From positions 1 through 63,245 of the forward strand of contig JABZHC010000003.1 of NCBI GenBank assembly GCA_015259035.1: a DNA stretch of 63,245 bases, read 5' to 3'. The DNA is from Atopobium sp. Lineage in GTDB: Bacteria > Actinomycetota > Coriobacteriia > Coriobacteriales > Atopobiaceae. Positions 1 to 8,109 of the stretch are shown here, piece by piece. The notes below the pieces were generated by a model. The model saw nothing but the letters and a program-made list of their open reading frames with translations. It had not been told where the DNA came from and searched no databases. Numbering within the stretch: position 1 is the first letter of the stretch; the number at the start of each line of letters is the position of its first letter. The position numbers were made by a program, and so were the translations under genes.

Positions 1-918
1 ATCTTAGACTCTGCTCGTCCACTCATGGACTTTGTCTTTGATGCCACAACCGCACAGTTTGACTTATCTGTGCCCGGTGGTCGAGTCAAGGCGCTTGAGG
101 CCTTAGCATCCTTATTGGCTCCGCTCAAGACATCAGTACTTCTGAGCGAGTATGCACTTCGTGTGTCAGACCTGCTTCATATTGATGTTGAGGAAGCAAA
201 GCGCGCAATTAAAGCTTCACCTATTCAAGATGATTCGTTGGATTCTCGCACTTCAAAGGCAGCACGCATACAGCCTCAGAAGAGTGCGGCCAACTCTTCG
301 TACAACTCAACTTCCAAGACTTCAACGTATACTGACGGTCCTTCATACGATGATGCCCCACCGTATGATGAGGTTCCGCCATATGACGATCCATCTTCGT
401 ATAGTGTCTCTACTGATGCTTATGCATCACACGGTTCGCAGGGACTTTCCGCAGAAGACCGCAGACAGGTCAACTCAGAACTTGAACTTTTAAGCGCTAT
501 GGCAACAAATCTGTCCTTGGTGCGAGAGTATCAAGACCGTATTGCAGACTTTGTATGGGCTGATGCTCGCCACCAAACTATGGCATGGGCAATGCTTGCT
601 ACTCCAGAGGGAGCTACACCAGCGCAGGTAGTTGCTGCAGCTGCAGCTGTTGAGCCAAATGCGGCAGCTATTCTTTCGTCTGGTCGCGTGATATCTGAGG
701 GCAATTCCGATACGCGTCGCTCACTTGAGTTTATTGTGGACACTGTTGACTACTACTCGGTACAACGTAAATTGCGAGAAATTCGTTCTAATTTACGCTC
801 CAGTTCTTATGCAGGGGAGTCTTCTGACGGAACTCTAGCAGAAGAGCAGCTTGCCGCCGCACAAGCACTTCAGACACGAGCGTTGGAATTAGGTAAGAGG
901 CTTACTTCAGGGCAATAA
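1..918 (+). CDS. dnaG: DNA primase DnaG, C-terminal part (5' truncated by window)
   Basis: The frame is open from base 1 (it reads ILDSARPLMDFVFD), so this is the 3' end of a longer gene and the ATG at 25 is internal. The opening resembles the stretch just after the DnaG TOPRIM core, and the product precedes the primary sigma factor, the usual dnaG-rpoD order. DnaG makes RNA primers at the replication fork, and its C-terminal domain binds the replicative helicase. The visible 305 residues hold a helical segment, a low-complexity linker of P-x-Y-D-D/E repeats (bases about 330-410), and a C-terminal helical helicase-interaction-like domain rich in Ala/Leu. The catalytic and zinc domains lie outside the window. 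The identification rests on the short N-terminal match plus synteny; the tail itself is poorly conserved. Confidence 0.85.
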   Translation: MLDSARPLMDFVFDATTAQFDLSVPGGRVKALEALASLLAPLKTSVLLSEYALRVSDLLHIDVEEAKRAIKASPIQDDSLDSRTSKAARIQPQKSAANSSYNSTSKTSTYTDGPSYDDAPPYDEVPPYDDPSSYSVSTDAYASHGSQGLSAEDRRQVNSELELLSAMATNLSLVREYQDRIADFVWADARHQTMAWAMLATPEGATPAQVVAAAAAVEPNAAAILSSGRVISEGNSDTRRSLEFIVDTVDYYSVQRKLREIRSNLRSSSYAGESSDGTLAEEQLAAAQALQTRALELGKRLTSGQ

Positions 919-935
919 AAATACTCATTTTATGA

Positions 936-958
936 GGATGCTACTCATCCAATTTTTT
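936..958 (+). terminator. Weak hairpin plus T-run between dnaG and rpoD
   Basis: A 5-bp stem GGATG/CATCC with loop CTACT is followed by AATTTTTT. It sits inside a larger inverted repeat (TACTCATTTTA at 922-932 against TAAAATGAGTA at 965-975). It could be a weak or attenuating terminator between dnaG and rpoD; the short stem makes this uncertain. Confidence 0.3.
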
Positions 959-1038
959 ATAAATTAAAATGAGTAGTTTGATTAGGTAGAGAAACTTTTG
1001 GGTATAAAGATTTGCGCTAATCTATCGAAAGGATATTT

Positions 1039-2406
1039 GTGGCTGCAAAAAAGGCAAATGACGAGGTCAAACTCTCAGATGAGCTTACTAAAATTGTTGA
1101 TGATCTGGTAAGTTCTTCAAAGTCTAACGGTAGTATCAGCGAAGACGATATTCAGGTTGCCATTCGTGACGTTGACGTTAACGATGATGAGCTTTCTGAC
1201 CTGTATGATTCGCTGCGCGTTAAAGGTGTTGAGATTACTACCGCATCTGAAGCAACCGTTTCTTTCGCCATTGAAGATGACGCCGTAGAGGACGATTTTT
1301 CATCCGATGATGACTTGGATGACTCTTCTGATTTTGAAGATGAAGATGATGAAGATTTTGATGCCGTAAATGAGGCTCGCGAGGTCAAAGAGGCTCTCCG
1401 CTCTGTTTCTAAGGCAAAAGTCTCCAAGCCAAAACGTTCTTCTCGCGCTCGTGCTCGCCGTTCAGATACCACTACGGTTATGCTTACCGGCGATCCAGTC
1501 CGCATGTATCTTAAAGAGATTGGTAAGGTAGACCTGCTTACTGCATCAGAAGAGGTTCACCTTGCTATGAAGATTGAGGCAGGTACTGCAGCTTCTCAGA
1601 AGCTGGAGGACTTTGAGGATGGCCTCATCGAGCTTAACCGCGCAGAGCAGCGCCGCCTTATGCGTATTGAGTCTGTAGGACTTGACGCTAAGCAGCAGCT
1701 TATTTCTGCAAACCTTCGTCTTGTTGTCTCGATTGCAAAGCGCTATGTTGGCCGCGGTATGCTGTTCCTTGACCTTATCCAGGAAGGTAACCTTGGCCTT
1801 ATTCGTGCTGTCGAGAAGTTCGATTACACCAAGGGCTTTAAGTTCTCAACGTATGCTACCTGGTGGATTCGTCAGGCAATTACCCGTGCTATTGCAGACC
1901 AGGCACGTACCATTCGTATTCCTGTCCACATGGTAGAGACAATCAACAAGCTCATCCGTGTTCAGCGTCAGCTTCTGCAAGATCTTGGTAGAGATCCTAC
2001 CCCAGAAGAGATTGGCGCAGAAATGGGTATGTCTCCTGATCGCGTTCGCGAAATCCAGAAGATTAGCCAGGAGCCTGTCTCTCTTGAGACGCCTATTGGT
2101 GAAGAAGAAGATTCGCAGCTTGGAGACTTTATTGAGGATTCTTCAGCTGTTGCTCCACCAGATGCAGCTTCTGATTCAATGCTTCGTGAGCAGCTTGAGC
2201 AAGTTCTTGACGGCCTTGCTGATCGTGAGCGTAAGGTTATTAAGTTCCGCTTTGGTCTTGAGGATGGCCACCCTCGCACCCTTGAAGAGGTAGGCAAGGA
2301 GTTTGGAGTTACGCGCGAGCGTATTCGCCAGATTGAGTCCAAGACCTTGGCAAAGCTTCGTCATCCTTCTAGGTCCGGCCGTCTTAAGGACTATATGGAG
2401 GAGTAG
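1039..2406 (+). CDS. rpoD: Primary RNA polymerase sigma factor RpoD/SigA
   Basis: Housekeeping sigma-70 factor, 455 residues, that directs RNA polymerase to -10/-35 promoters. The start is GTG at 1039 with AAAGGA about 8 bases upstream. The order is a Lys-rich/acidic N-terminal region 1.1 with an Asp/Glu run (residues about 75-110), region 1.2 (DPVRMYLKEIG), region 2 with the RpoD core (DLIQEGNLGLIRAVEKFDY and ATWWIRQAITRAI), region 3, then region 4 with its helix-turn-helix (TLEEVGKEFGVTRERIRQIE). The C-terminal HPSRSGRLKDY is typical of SigA. The acidic N-terminus resembles those of actinobacterial HrdB/SigA proteins. It follows dnaG, the common bacterial arrangement. Confidence 0.97.
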   Translation: MAAKKANDEVKLSDELTKIVDDLVSSSKSNGSISEDDIQVAIRDVDVNDDELSDLYDSLRVKGVEITTASEATVSFAIEDDAVEDDFSSDDDLDDSSDFEDEDDEDFDAVNEAREVKEALRSVSKAKVSKPKRSSRARARRSDTTTVMLTGDPVRMYLKEIGKVDLLTASEEVHLAMKIEAGTAASQKLEDFEDGLIELNRAEQRRLMRIESVGLDAKQQLISANLRLVVSIAKRYVGRGMLFLDLIQEGNLGLIRAVEKFDYTKGFKFSTYATWWIRQAITRAIADQARTIRIPVHMVETINKLIRVQRQLLQDLGRDPTPEEIGAEMGMSPDRVREIQKISQEPVSLETPIGEEEDSQLGDFIEDSSAVAPPDAASDSMLREQLEQVLDGLADRERKVIKFRFGLEDGHPRTLEEVGKEFGVTRERIRQIESKTLAKLRHPSRSGRLKDYMEE

Positions 2407-2472
2407 CTTCTTGGTTTAGGTATGCAAGAGATTGTGCAATAAGAATTTGACTAAATTTTTTCTAAAAAATGC

Positions 2473-2501
2473 TTGCATGGTTTGGAATGTCTCTCTATAC
2501 T
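2473..2501 (+). promoter_or_regulatory. Promoter for tRNA-Asn
   Basis: TTGCAT at 2473-2478, a 17-base spacer and TATACT at 2496-2501 lie 27 bases before the mature tRNA. This is a good sigma-70 match. Confidence 0.65.
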
Positions 2502-2527
2502 TAAACACCGCTGAGAAGCACACATAT

Positions 2528-2602
2528 TCCCCGATGGCGCAGCGGTAGCGCAGCTGACTGTTAATCAGCGTGTCGCAGGTTCAAATCCTGCTCGGGGAGC
2601 CA
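2528..2602 (+). tRNA. tRNA-Asn (anticodon GTT)
   Basis: A full cloverleaf can be drawn: acceptor TCCCCGA/TCGGGGA, anticodon stem GCTGA/TCAGC around loop CTGTTAA (anticodon GTT), T arm GCAGG-TTCAAAT-CCTGC, discriminator G and an encoded CCA end. It is a single-gene unit with its own promoter and terminator. No integrase or duplicated 3' end is seen nearby, so the locus does not look used as an attachment site. Confidence 0.95.
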
Positions 2603-2610
2603 GAATTTTC

Positions 2611-2638
2611 AAGACCAGGCAATGCCTGGTCTTTTTTT
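2611..2638 (+). terminator. Rho-independent terminator of tRNA-Asn
   Basis: A perfect 10-bp stem AAGACCAGGC/GCCTGGTCTT with loop AAT runs into a T7 tract. It starts 8 bases after the tRNA CCA end. Confidence 0.9.
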
Positions 2639-2852
2639 GTAAGAAAAGCTGTCCTGCTTTTCTCGCATTGCCAGCAGATTTTTATTCACAGATTTGAAGC
2701 GGACGATTTTCTCGATAACTTGGCCATTTGACCGCTTTTTCTTTATTTATCCTCAAAAACTTCAAAATTGATACCGTAAAAGGTACAAAACATAACGCTT
2801 ACGGTATTTCTACAACCGTTGAGCGACATCTCACAAAGAGCTGTGATGAGAT

Positions 2853-2868
2853 TTGTTAACGTACTCAT
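2853..2868. promoter_or_regulatory. LacI-type operator candidate upstream of mglB
   Basis: The sequence TTGTTAACGTACTCAT shares 14 consecutive bases with the site before galM (12091) and 13 of 14 with the site before the LacI-family regulator (12279, reverse orientation). The shape is an imperfect 16-bp palindrome centred on CG, as is usual for LacI/GalR operators. It ends 49 bases before the preferred mglB start. The rest of 2640-2850 holds nothing I can recognise. Confidence 0.65.
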
Positions 2869-2917
2869 TAAGGTCAGTGTTATGCAAAAGGCATAACAAA
2901 TGAGAAAGGTCACTACT

Positions 2918-4201
2918 ATGGATGTGTCTCGTCGCAGTTTTCTAAAGTTCTGTGGTCTAGGCGTTCTTAGCGTTGGTGGATCTAGCGTTCTTGCAGCTTG
3001 CGCACCTAGCGAGAAAAAAGAGGAAGGCGCTAAAGGTGCAAAGGTAGAGAACAAGGATAAGCCTGTTGTCTTCTTCAACCGCCAGCCTTCTAACAGCTCA
3101 ACCGGTGAGCTTGATACAAACACTCTTAACTTCAACAAAGACACCTATTACGTTGGCTTTGATGCAGTTCAGGGCGCAGAGCTCCAGGGTCAGATGGTTC
3201 TTGATTACATCAAGGCTCACGCAGCTGAGCTTGATCGCAACAAGGATGGCATCATTGGTTACGTTCTTGCAATTGGTGACATTGGTCACAACGACTCTAT
3301 CGCTCGTACTCGTGGTGTCCGTAAGGCACTTGGTACTGGCATCGAGAAGGACGGCAAGATTATTTCCGATCCAGTAGGCACCAACACCGATGGCTCCGCT
3401 TCTGTTGTTCAGGACGGAAAGCTTGAGGTTGGCGGCAAGTCCTACACCATCCGTGAGCTTGCCTCTCAGGAGATGAAGAACACCGCTGGTGCAACATGGG
3501 ATGCTGCAACCGCTGGTAACGCAATTGCTGCTTGGTCTTCTTCCTTCGGCGATCAGATTGATGTTGTTGTTTCTAACAACGACGGTATGGGCATGTCCAT
3601 CTTCAATGCATGGTCAAAGGCTCAGAAGGTCCCAACCTTTGGTTACGACGCTAACTCTGACGCTGTTGCAGCTATTGCTGACGGCTATGCAGGCACCATT
3701 TCCCAGCACCCAGATGTTCAGGCTTACCTGACTCTCCGTCTGCTCCGCAACGCTCTTGACGGCGCTGATATCAACACCGGCATTGAGTCCGCAGACGACG
3801 CTGGCAACAAGATTGACTCCAAGGACTACAAGTATGTTGCAGAGCAGCGTTCTTACTACGCTCTCAACCTTGCAGTTACCGCTGAGAACTACAAGGACAA
3901 CCTTGACGCAACCACTACCTATCCAGAGGCTTCTAAGCAGCTGAGCGCAGACAAGCACCCAGAGAAGAAGGTTTGGCTCAACACCTACAACTCTGGCGAC
4001 AACTTCCTTGGTTCAACCTATGTACCACTGCTCAAGAAGTATGCTCCACTGCTCAACCTCAACGTTGAGTTCATCGCAGGCGATGGCCAGACTGAGTCCA
4101 ACATTACCAACCGTCTTGGCAACCCTGACGAGTACGATGCATTTGCATTCAACATGGTTAAGACCGACAACGGTTCTTCCTATACCCAGCTGCTTAAGTA
4201 A
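2918..4201 (+). CDS. mglB: Galactose/methyl-galactoside-binding lipoprotein MglB
   Basis: Extracytoplasmic sugar-binding subunit of the Mgl-type ABC importer, delivering D-galactose (possibly glucose) to MglC/MglA. The start at 2918 is chosen over the ATG at 2900 because AGAAAGG lies 8 bases before it and the protein then begins directly with a signal peptide (427 residues). The signal is notable: SRRSFLK is a perfect twin-arginine motif, and VLAAC places a lipobox cysteine at residue 28, so this looks like a Tat-exported lipoprotein. The periplasmic-binding-protein fold follows, with an EF-hand-like calcium loop (LDRNKDGIIG, residues about 105-114) that matches the Ca2+ site of enterobacterial MglB. 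It is first gene of mglBAC, preceded by a LacI-type operator. Confidence in family is high; exact sugar range is inferred. Confidence 0.93.
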   Translation: MDVSRRSFLKFCGLGVLSVGGSSVLAACAPSEKKEEGAKGAKVENKDKPVVFFNRQPSNSSTGELDTNTLNFNKDTYYVGFDAVQGAELQGQMVLDYIKAHAAELDRNKDGIIGYVLAIGDIGHNDSIARTRGVRKALGTGIEKDGKIISDPVGTNTDGSASVVQDGKLEVGGKSYTIRELASQEMKNTAGATWDAATAGNAIAAWSSSFGDQIDVVVSNNDGMGMSIFNAWSKAQKVPTFGYDANSDAVAAIADGYAGTISQHPDVQAYLTLRLLRNALDGADINTGIESADDAGNKIDSKDYKYVAEQRSYYALNLAVTAENYKDNLDATTTYPEASKQLSADKHPEKKVWLNTYNSGDNFLGSTYVPLLKKYAPLLNLNVEFIAGDGQTESNITNRLGNPDEYDAFAFNMVKTDNGSSYTQLLK

Positions 4202-4227
4202 TTAAGTGGTCGATAGCACGAAACAAT

Positions 4228-4258
4228 ACCGGAGGGGAGACACCTGCTCTCCTCCGGT
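4228..4258 (+). terminator. Strong intercistronic hairpin between mglB and mglA
   Basis: A 12-bp stem ACCGGAGGGGAG/CTCTCCTCCGGT (one G-U pair) with a 7-base loop and no long T-run. It sits between the binding-protein gene and the ATPase gene. Hairpins in this position usually stabilise the upstream message or cause partial termination, so that more binding protein than transporter is made. That role is inferred here. Confidence 0.6.
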
Positions 4259-4305
4259 GTTCTCGCGAATAAGCGCAATAACTTAGCGAGATAAGGGGTG
4301 ATTAC

Positions 4306-5814
4306 ATGGCAGATACAGAAAACGATATCGTTCTAACAATTGATGGAATGAGCAAGTCCTTTGGACGTAACCGCGTTCTGGATCACATTTCAATGAACGT
4401 ACGCCGTGGAACCGTTATGGGTCTTATGGGAGAGAACGGCGCAGGCAAATCTACCATGATGAAGTGCCTGTTTGGTACGTATCAAAAAGATGAAGGCAAG
4501 ATATTTCTTGACGGCAAAGAGGTTAATTTCTCTGGACCAAAAGACGCACTTGAGAATGGCGTCGCAATGGTTCACCAGGAGCTTAACCAGTGCCTTGATA
4601 GAAATGTTGTAGATAACTTGTTCCTTGGTCGCTATCCCGTTAATGCAATGGGTGTTGTCGACGAGGGACGCATGAAAAAAGAGGCTAACGAGCTCTTCAG
4701 GCGTCTTGGTATGACCGTAGACCTGACACAGCCTATGAAGAACATGTCAGTATCTCAGCGTCAGATGTGCGAGATTGCAAAGGCAATTTCTTACAACGCT
4801 AAGATTATTGTTCTTGATGAGCCTACTTCTTCACTTATGACCCAAGAGGTCGAGAAACTCTTTGAGATGATTCACATGCTCAAAGAACAGGGAATTTCTT
4901 TGGTTTACATCTCTCACAAGATGGATGAGATTTTTGAGATTTGCGACGACATTTCAGTTCTTCGTGACGGTAAGCTTGTTATGACCAAGCGCTCTGATGA
5001 GACCAACATGAATGAGCTTATCTCTGCAATGGTCGGTCGCTCACTTGAGAATCGCTTCCCAGATGTTACTAACACACCTGGTAAGACATATCTTTCTATT
5101 CAGCACCTTTCAACTAAATATGAGCCATACCTTCAGGACGTCACCTTTGATGTAAAGAAGGGTGAGATTTTTGGTTTGTATGGTCTTGTCGGCGCTGGTA
5201 GAACAGAGCTTCTTGAAACAATTTTTGGTGTAAGAACCAGAGCTGCCGGTCGTGTCTACGTCAACGAGCACCTTATGAACTTCTCGACAGCTGCAGAGGC
5301 AATGGATCACGGCTTTGCCATGATTACCGAGGAGCGTAAGGCAAACGGCCTGTTCCTTAAGGGTGACCTGACGTTTAACACAACCATTGCAAACTTGAAC
5401 CAGTACAAGGCTGGTCCAATCCTTTCTGATCCTAAGATGACTAAGGCTACCGTCAACGAGCTCAAGGTTATGAATACCAAGGCTCAGGGTCCATCAGATT
5501 TGATTTCAAGTCTTTCTGGCGGCAACCAGCAGAAGGTCATTTTTGGTAAATGGCTCGAGCGCTATCCACAGGTTTTCCTGATGGATGAGCCTACTCGTGG
5601 TATTGATGTTGGTGCTAAATATGAGATCTACCAGCTCATTATTGATATGGCTAAGAGCGGTACCACTATTATCGTAGTCTCTTCGGAAATGCCAGAGATT
5701 CTGGGAATTACCAACCGAATTGGCGTTATGTCCAACGGTAGACTCTCGGGCATCGTAAATACCAACGAGACAAATCAAGAAGAACTCCTGCGCCTCAGCG
5801 CAAAGTACCTGTAG
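4306..5814 (+). CDS. mglA: Galactose/methyl-galactoside importer ATPase MglA
   Basis: A 502-residue protein with two fused ABC ATPase domains, the arrangement of the MglA/RbsA/XylG sugar-importer family; it powers sugar uptake through MglC. The first domain has Walker A GENGAGKST (residues 42-50), Walker B IIVLDEPTSSL and a degenerate signature (MSVSQRQ). The second has a degenerate Walker A (GLVGAGRTE), signature SLSGGNQQK and Walker B VFLMDEPTRGID. Such asymmetric domains are normal in this family. ATG with AAGGGGTG upstream. It lies between mglB and mglC with short gaps, consistent with one operon. Confidence 0.95.
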   Translation: MADTENDIVLTIDGMSKSFGRNRVLDHISMNVRRGTVMGLMGENGAGKSTMMKCLFGTYQKDEGKIFLDGKEVNFSGPKDALENGVAMVHQELNQCLDRNVVDNLFLGRYPVNAMGVVDEGRMKKEANELFRRLGMTVDLTQPMKNMSVSQRQMCEIAKAISYNAKIIVLDEPTSSLMTQEVEKLFEMIHMLKEQGISLVYISHKMDEIFEICDDISVLRDGKLVMTKRSDETNMNELISAMVGRSLENRFPDVTNTPGKTYLSIQHLSTKYEPYLQDVTFDVKKGEIFGLYGLVGAGRTELLETIFGVRTRAAGRVYVNEHLMNFSTAAEAMDHGFAMITEERKANGLFLKGDLTFNTTIANLNQYKAGPILSDPKMTKATVNELKVMNTKAQGPSDLISSLSGGNQQKVIFGKWLERYPQVFLMDEPTRGIDVGAKYEIYQLIIDMAKSGTTIIVVSSEMPEILGITNRIGVMSNGRLSGIVNTNETNQEELLRLSAKYL

Positions 5815-5829
5815 GAGAGGATGATACAA

Positions 5830-7485
5830 ATGCCAAAAACAGGTGGATCTGTTCTGACGGCCGAGCAGGAAAAAGAGCTGCTAAAGCCTATTGATCAGAA
5901 GATTGGTTCCATTCAGGCTCAGATTGATGAGCTTCGCGCAAATGGTACCAACAAGGTAATTTCAACACTGAGCGCTATTGAGTCTGCAAAGCGCGATAAG
6001 TCTATCTCTGCAGAAGAGCGCAACACGCTTATCGATGGCTACAAGGCTGAGCTGGAGCTTGCAAAGAAGGTTGAGTCCGAGAACAGCGCTCAGGTCTCTA
6101 AGCTTATTGCAGAGGCTGAAGCGTATCTCAAGGAGCACTACAAGAACGAGTATCTTGAGCCTGTAAAGGCTAGCTGTGCTCTTGAGAAGGAGCAGGCTAA
6201 GCAGAATTACGCTGCTGCTCTTGAGCGCCTCAAGAAGGAGCACGAAGAGGCTGTCAGCAAGACTTCTGATGCTCAGGAAATCAAGGACGAGAAGTACGTC
6301 TATAAGAACCGTCAGTTTGATGCTAAGGTCAACTATCAGAAGGATCTTCAGCGCATCAAAGATCGCGCTCACAATGCGTTTAGTCATGAGTATCACCTCA
6401 TCGACCTTCTCAGGATGTCTAAGTTCACTCCACTGGAGTCTCAGGCTCAGAAGTGGGAGAACTACAAGTACACCTTTAACACCCGTTCATTCTTGCTTCA
6501 GAACGGTCTGTACATTGTTATTCTCCTGGTATTTATTGCCCTTTGTATCATTACCCCAGCAGTTAAGGGTACTCAGCTTCTGACATACTCCAACGTCATC
6601 AACATTCTTCAGCAAGCATCACCTCGAATGTTCCTAGCTCTTGGTGTAGCTGGACTGATTCTACTTACTGGTACTGACCTTTCCATTGGTCGTATGGTTG
6701 GTATGGGCATGACCGCTTCAACCATCATCATGCACCAGGGCATCAATACTGGTCAGGTCTTTGGTATCACATTTGATTTTACTGGTGTTCCAATTCCTGT
6801 CAGAATCATCATGGCTCTGGTTACTTGTATTGTCCTGTGCACCTGCTTTACCAGTATCGCTGGCTTCTTTACCGCTAAGTTTAAGATGCACCCATTCATC
6901 TCGACCATGGCTAACATGCTGATTATCTTTGGTATTGTTACCTATGCAACAAAGGGTGTTTCGTTCGGCGCTATTGAGCCATCCATTCCAGACATGGTTA
7001 TTCCACGAATTGGCAAATTCCCATCCATCATTTTGTGGGCAATCGCAGCAATCGCTATTGTTTGGTTTATCTGGAACAAGACAACCTTCGGTAAGAACCT
7101 CTACGCCGTAGGTGGAAACCCTGAGGCAGCAGCTGTTTCTGGTATTTCAGTCTTTAGAGTTATGGTTGGCGCCTTTGTTATGGCTGGTATTCTGTATGGA
7201 TTTGGCTCTTGGCTTGAGGCCATGCGCATGGTTGGCTCTGGTTCCGCAGCTTACGGCCAGGGTTGGGACATGGACGCAATCGCAGCCTGCGTTGTTGGTG
7301 GCGTCTCGTTCACCGGTGGTATTGGTAAGATCTCCGGTGTTACCGTGGGTGTTCTTATCTTCACCGCACTGACTTATGCACTGACCATTCTTGGTATCGA
7401 CACCAACCTTCAGTTTGTCTTCTCGGGCGTTATTATCCTGACCGCTGTCACTCTTGACTGCTTGAAGTACGTCCAGAAGAAGTAG
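5830..7485 (+). CDS. mglC: Galactose/methyl-galactoside permease MglC with long N-terminal extension
   Basis: Membrane permease of the Mgl importer. The start at 5830 is preferred: GGAGAGG at 5814-5820 is 9 bases from it, whereas the ATG at 5821 abuts the ribosome site. The C-terminal ~330 residues are a BPD_transp_2/RbsC-MglC permease with multiple hydrophobic helices from about residue 226 and the family motif GTDLSIGRMVG; AVGGNPEAAAVSGI is also typical. The N-terminal ~225 residues are hydrophilic, rich in Lys/Glu/Ala and predicted helical or coiled coil, with no transmembrane segment. E. coli MglC is 336 residues and lacks this. The reading frame and base usage are continuous across the junction, so it does not look like a frameshift artefact. 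The function of the extension is unknown. Confidence 0.92.
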   Translation: MPKTGGSVLTAEQEKELLKPIDQKIGSIQAQIDELRANGTNKVISTLSAIESAKRDKSISAEERNTLIDGYKAELELAKKVESENSAQVSKLIAEAEAYLKEHYKNEYLEPVKASCALEKEQAKQNYAAALERLKKEHEEAVSKTSDAQEIKDEKYVYKNRQFDAKVNYQKDLQRIKDRAHNAFSHEYHLIDLLRMSKFTPLESQAQKWENYKYTFNTRSFLLQNGLYIVILLVFIALCIITPAVKGTQLLTYSNVINILQQASPRMFLALGVAGLILLTGTDLSIGRMVGMGMTASTIIMHQGINTGQVFGITFDFTGVPIPVRIIMALVTCIVLCTCFTSIAGFFTAKFKMHPFISTMANMLIIFGIVTYATKGVSFGAIEPSIPDMVIPRIGKFPSIILWAIAAIAIVWFIWNKTTFGKNLYAVGGNPEAAAVSGISVFRVMVGAFVMAGILYGFGSWLEAMRMVGSGSAAYGQGWDMDAIAACVVGGVSFTGGIGKISGVTVGVLIFTALTYALTILGIDTNLQFVFSGVIILTAVTLDCLKYVQKK

Positions 7486-7566
7486 CTGGCGCTCCCGCGC
7501 CGCGTGCCGCGTGCAAGTGCGGAAACGCGCGACGAGCAGAAAAGCGCACTACTACGTGCAAGTTTT

Positions 7567-7600
7567 GAGGCGTCTACTTACGTAGACGCCTCTTTTTTTC
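7567..7600 (+). terminator. Rho-independent terminator of the mgl operon
   Basis: A perfect 11-bp stem GAGGCGTCTAC/GTAGACGCCTC with loop TTAC followed by a T-rich tract. It lies 82 bases after the mglC stop. Confidence 0.93.
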
Positions 7601-7680
7601 GGCAAAAACGGTGCCTGCACGTTAAGGAAAAGTGGCTTTACGGGAAAATTACAAAGCAGCTGGTAAAATAAGGTATCTCT

Positions 7681-7943
7681 TCGGACATATGTCCTTTTAC
7701 AAATTTCGCACCACACCTATGTCGGATAATCTGCAATTTTTGGCATGAAAAGCACATCTGTGGCAGATAATCTGCCATTTCAAAGCGAAATAACACACCT
7801 ATGTCGGAAAATATGTTAACTATTAACAGAATATCCGACATAGGTGTGGTCAGGCCTCTCAAAGCCTGAAGAATATCCGACATAGGTGTGTTCGAAGCGT
7901 TAATCGAAGATCGCTACCAACAGAATATCTGACTTTGCTGTGC
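7681..7943. repeat. Array of 22-bp repeats in two opposed blocks
   Basis: The unit is CACACCTATGTCGGATAATC. Forward copies start at 7712, 7752 (degenerate, containing the perfect palindrome GGCAGATAATCTGCC at 7762-7776) and 7794. Reverse copies lie at 7827-7849, 7869-7890 and 7921-7943 (the last degenerate). A further degenerate reverse copy may lie at 7681-7694, over the palindrome GGACATATGTCC. The neighbouring clean copies are 40-42 bp apart, and the central pair (7794-7849) forms a large inverted repeat. The array lies between two convergent operons and outside both terminators. It resembles REP/BIME-style intergenic elements in position and symmetry, but the sequence is not one I recognise. 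Confidence 0.85.
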
Positions 7944-7984
7944 TTGCGCGCTGTTTAACTGTCGTGGGCTGACGGTTTGGCGGT

Positions 7985-8019
7985 AAAAAACAAGAGAGCC
8001 GATTTTCTCGGCCCTCTTG
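7985..8019 (-). terminator. Rho-independent terminator of the gal operon
   Basis: On the minus strand the stem CAAGAGGGCCGA/TCGGCTCTCTTG, with loop GAAAA, is followed by T6. It lies about 90 bases past the galT stop. Confidence 0.9.
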
Positions 8020-8109
8020 CTGGGTGATTTATGCGATTGTGAGATACGTTATTGCTCGTGGAACATCATGAGCTGCGCGCGAACCAGCGGGCATCAGCGA
8101 CTACAGAGA

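Noticed and set aside
978..1008. TTGATT and TATAAA as the rpoD promoter
   Set aside because: The 19-base spacer is too long for a confident sigma-70 call.
2528..2602. tRNA-Asn as an integration site of a mobile element
   Set aside because: No integrase, no direct repeat of the tRNA 3' end and no shift in gene content follow it.
7638..7883. An 81-codon minus-strand frame within the repeat array, with repeated MSDIL segments
   Set aside because: The peptide repeats are only the DNA repeats read through; there is no ribosome site and no recognisable protein family.
7681..7943. CRISPR array
   Set aside because: The units are in opposite orientations and differ from each other, the spacers are short and related, and there are no cas genes.
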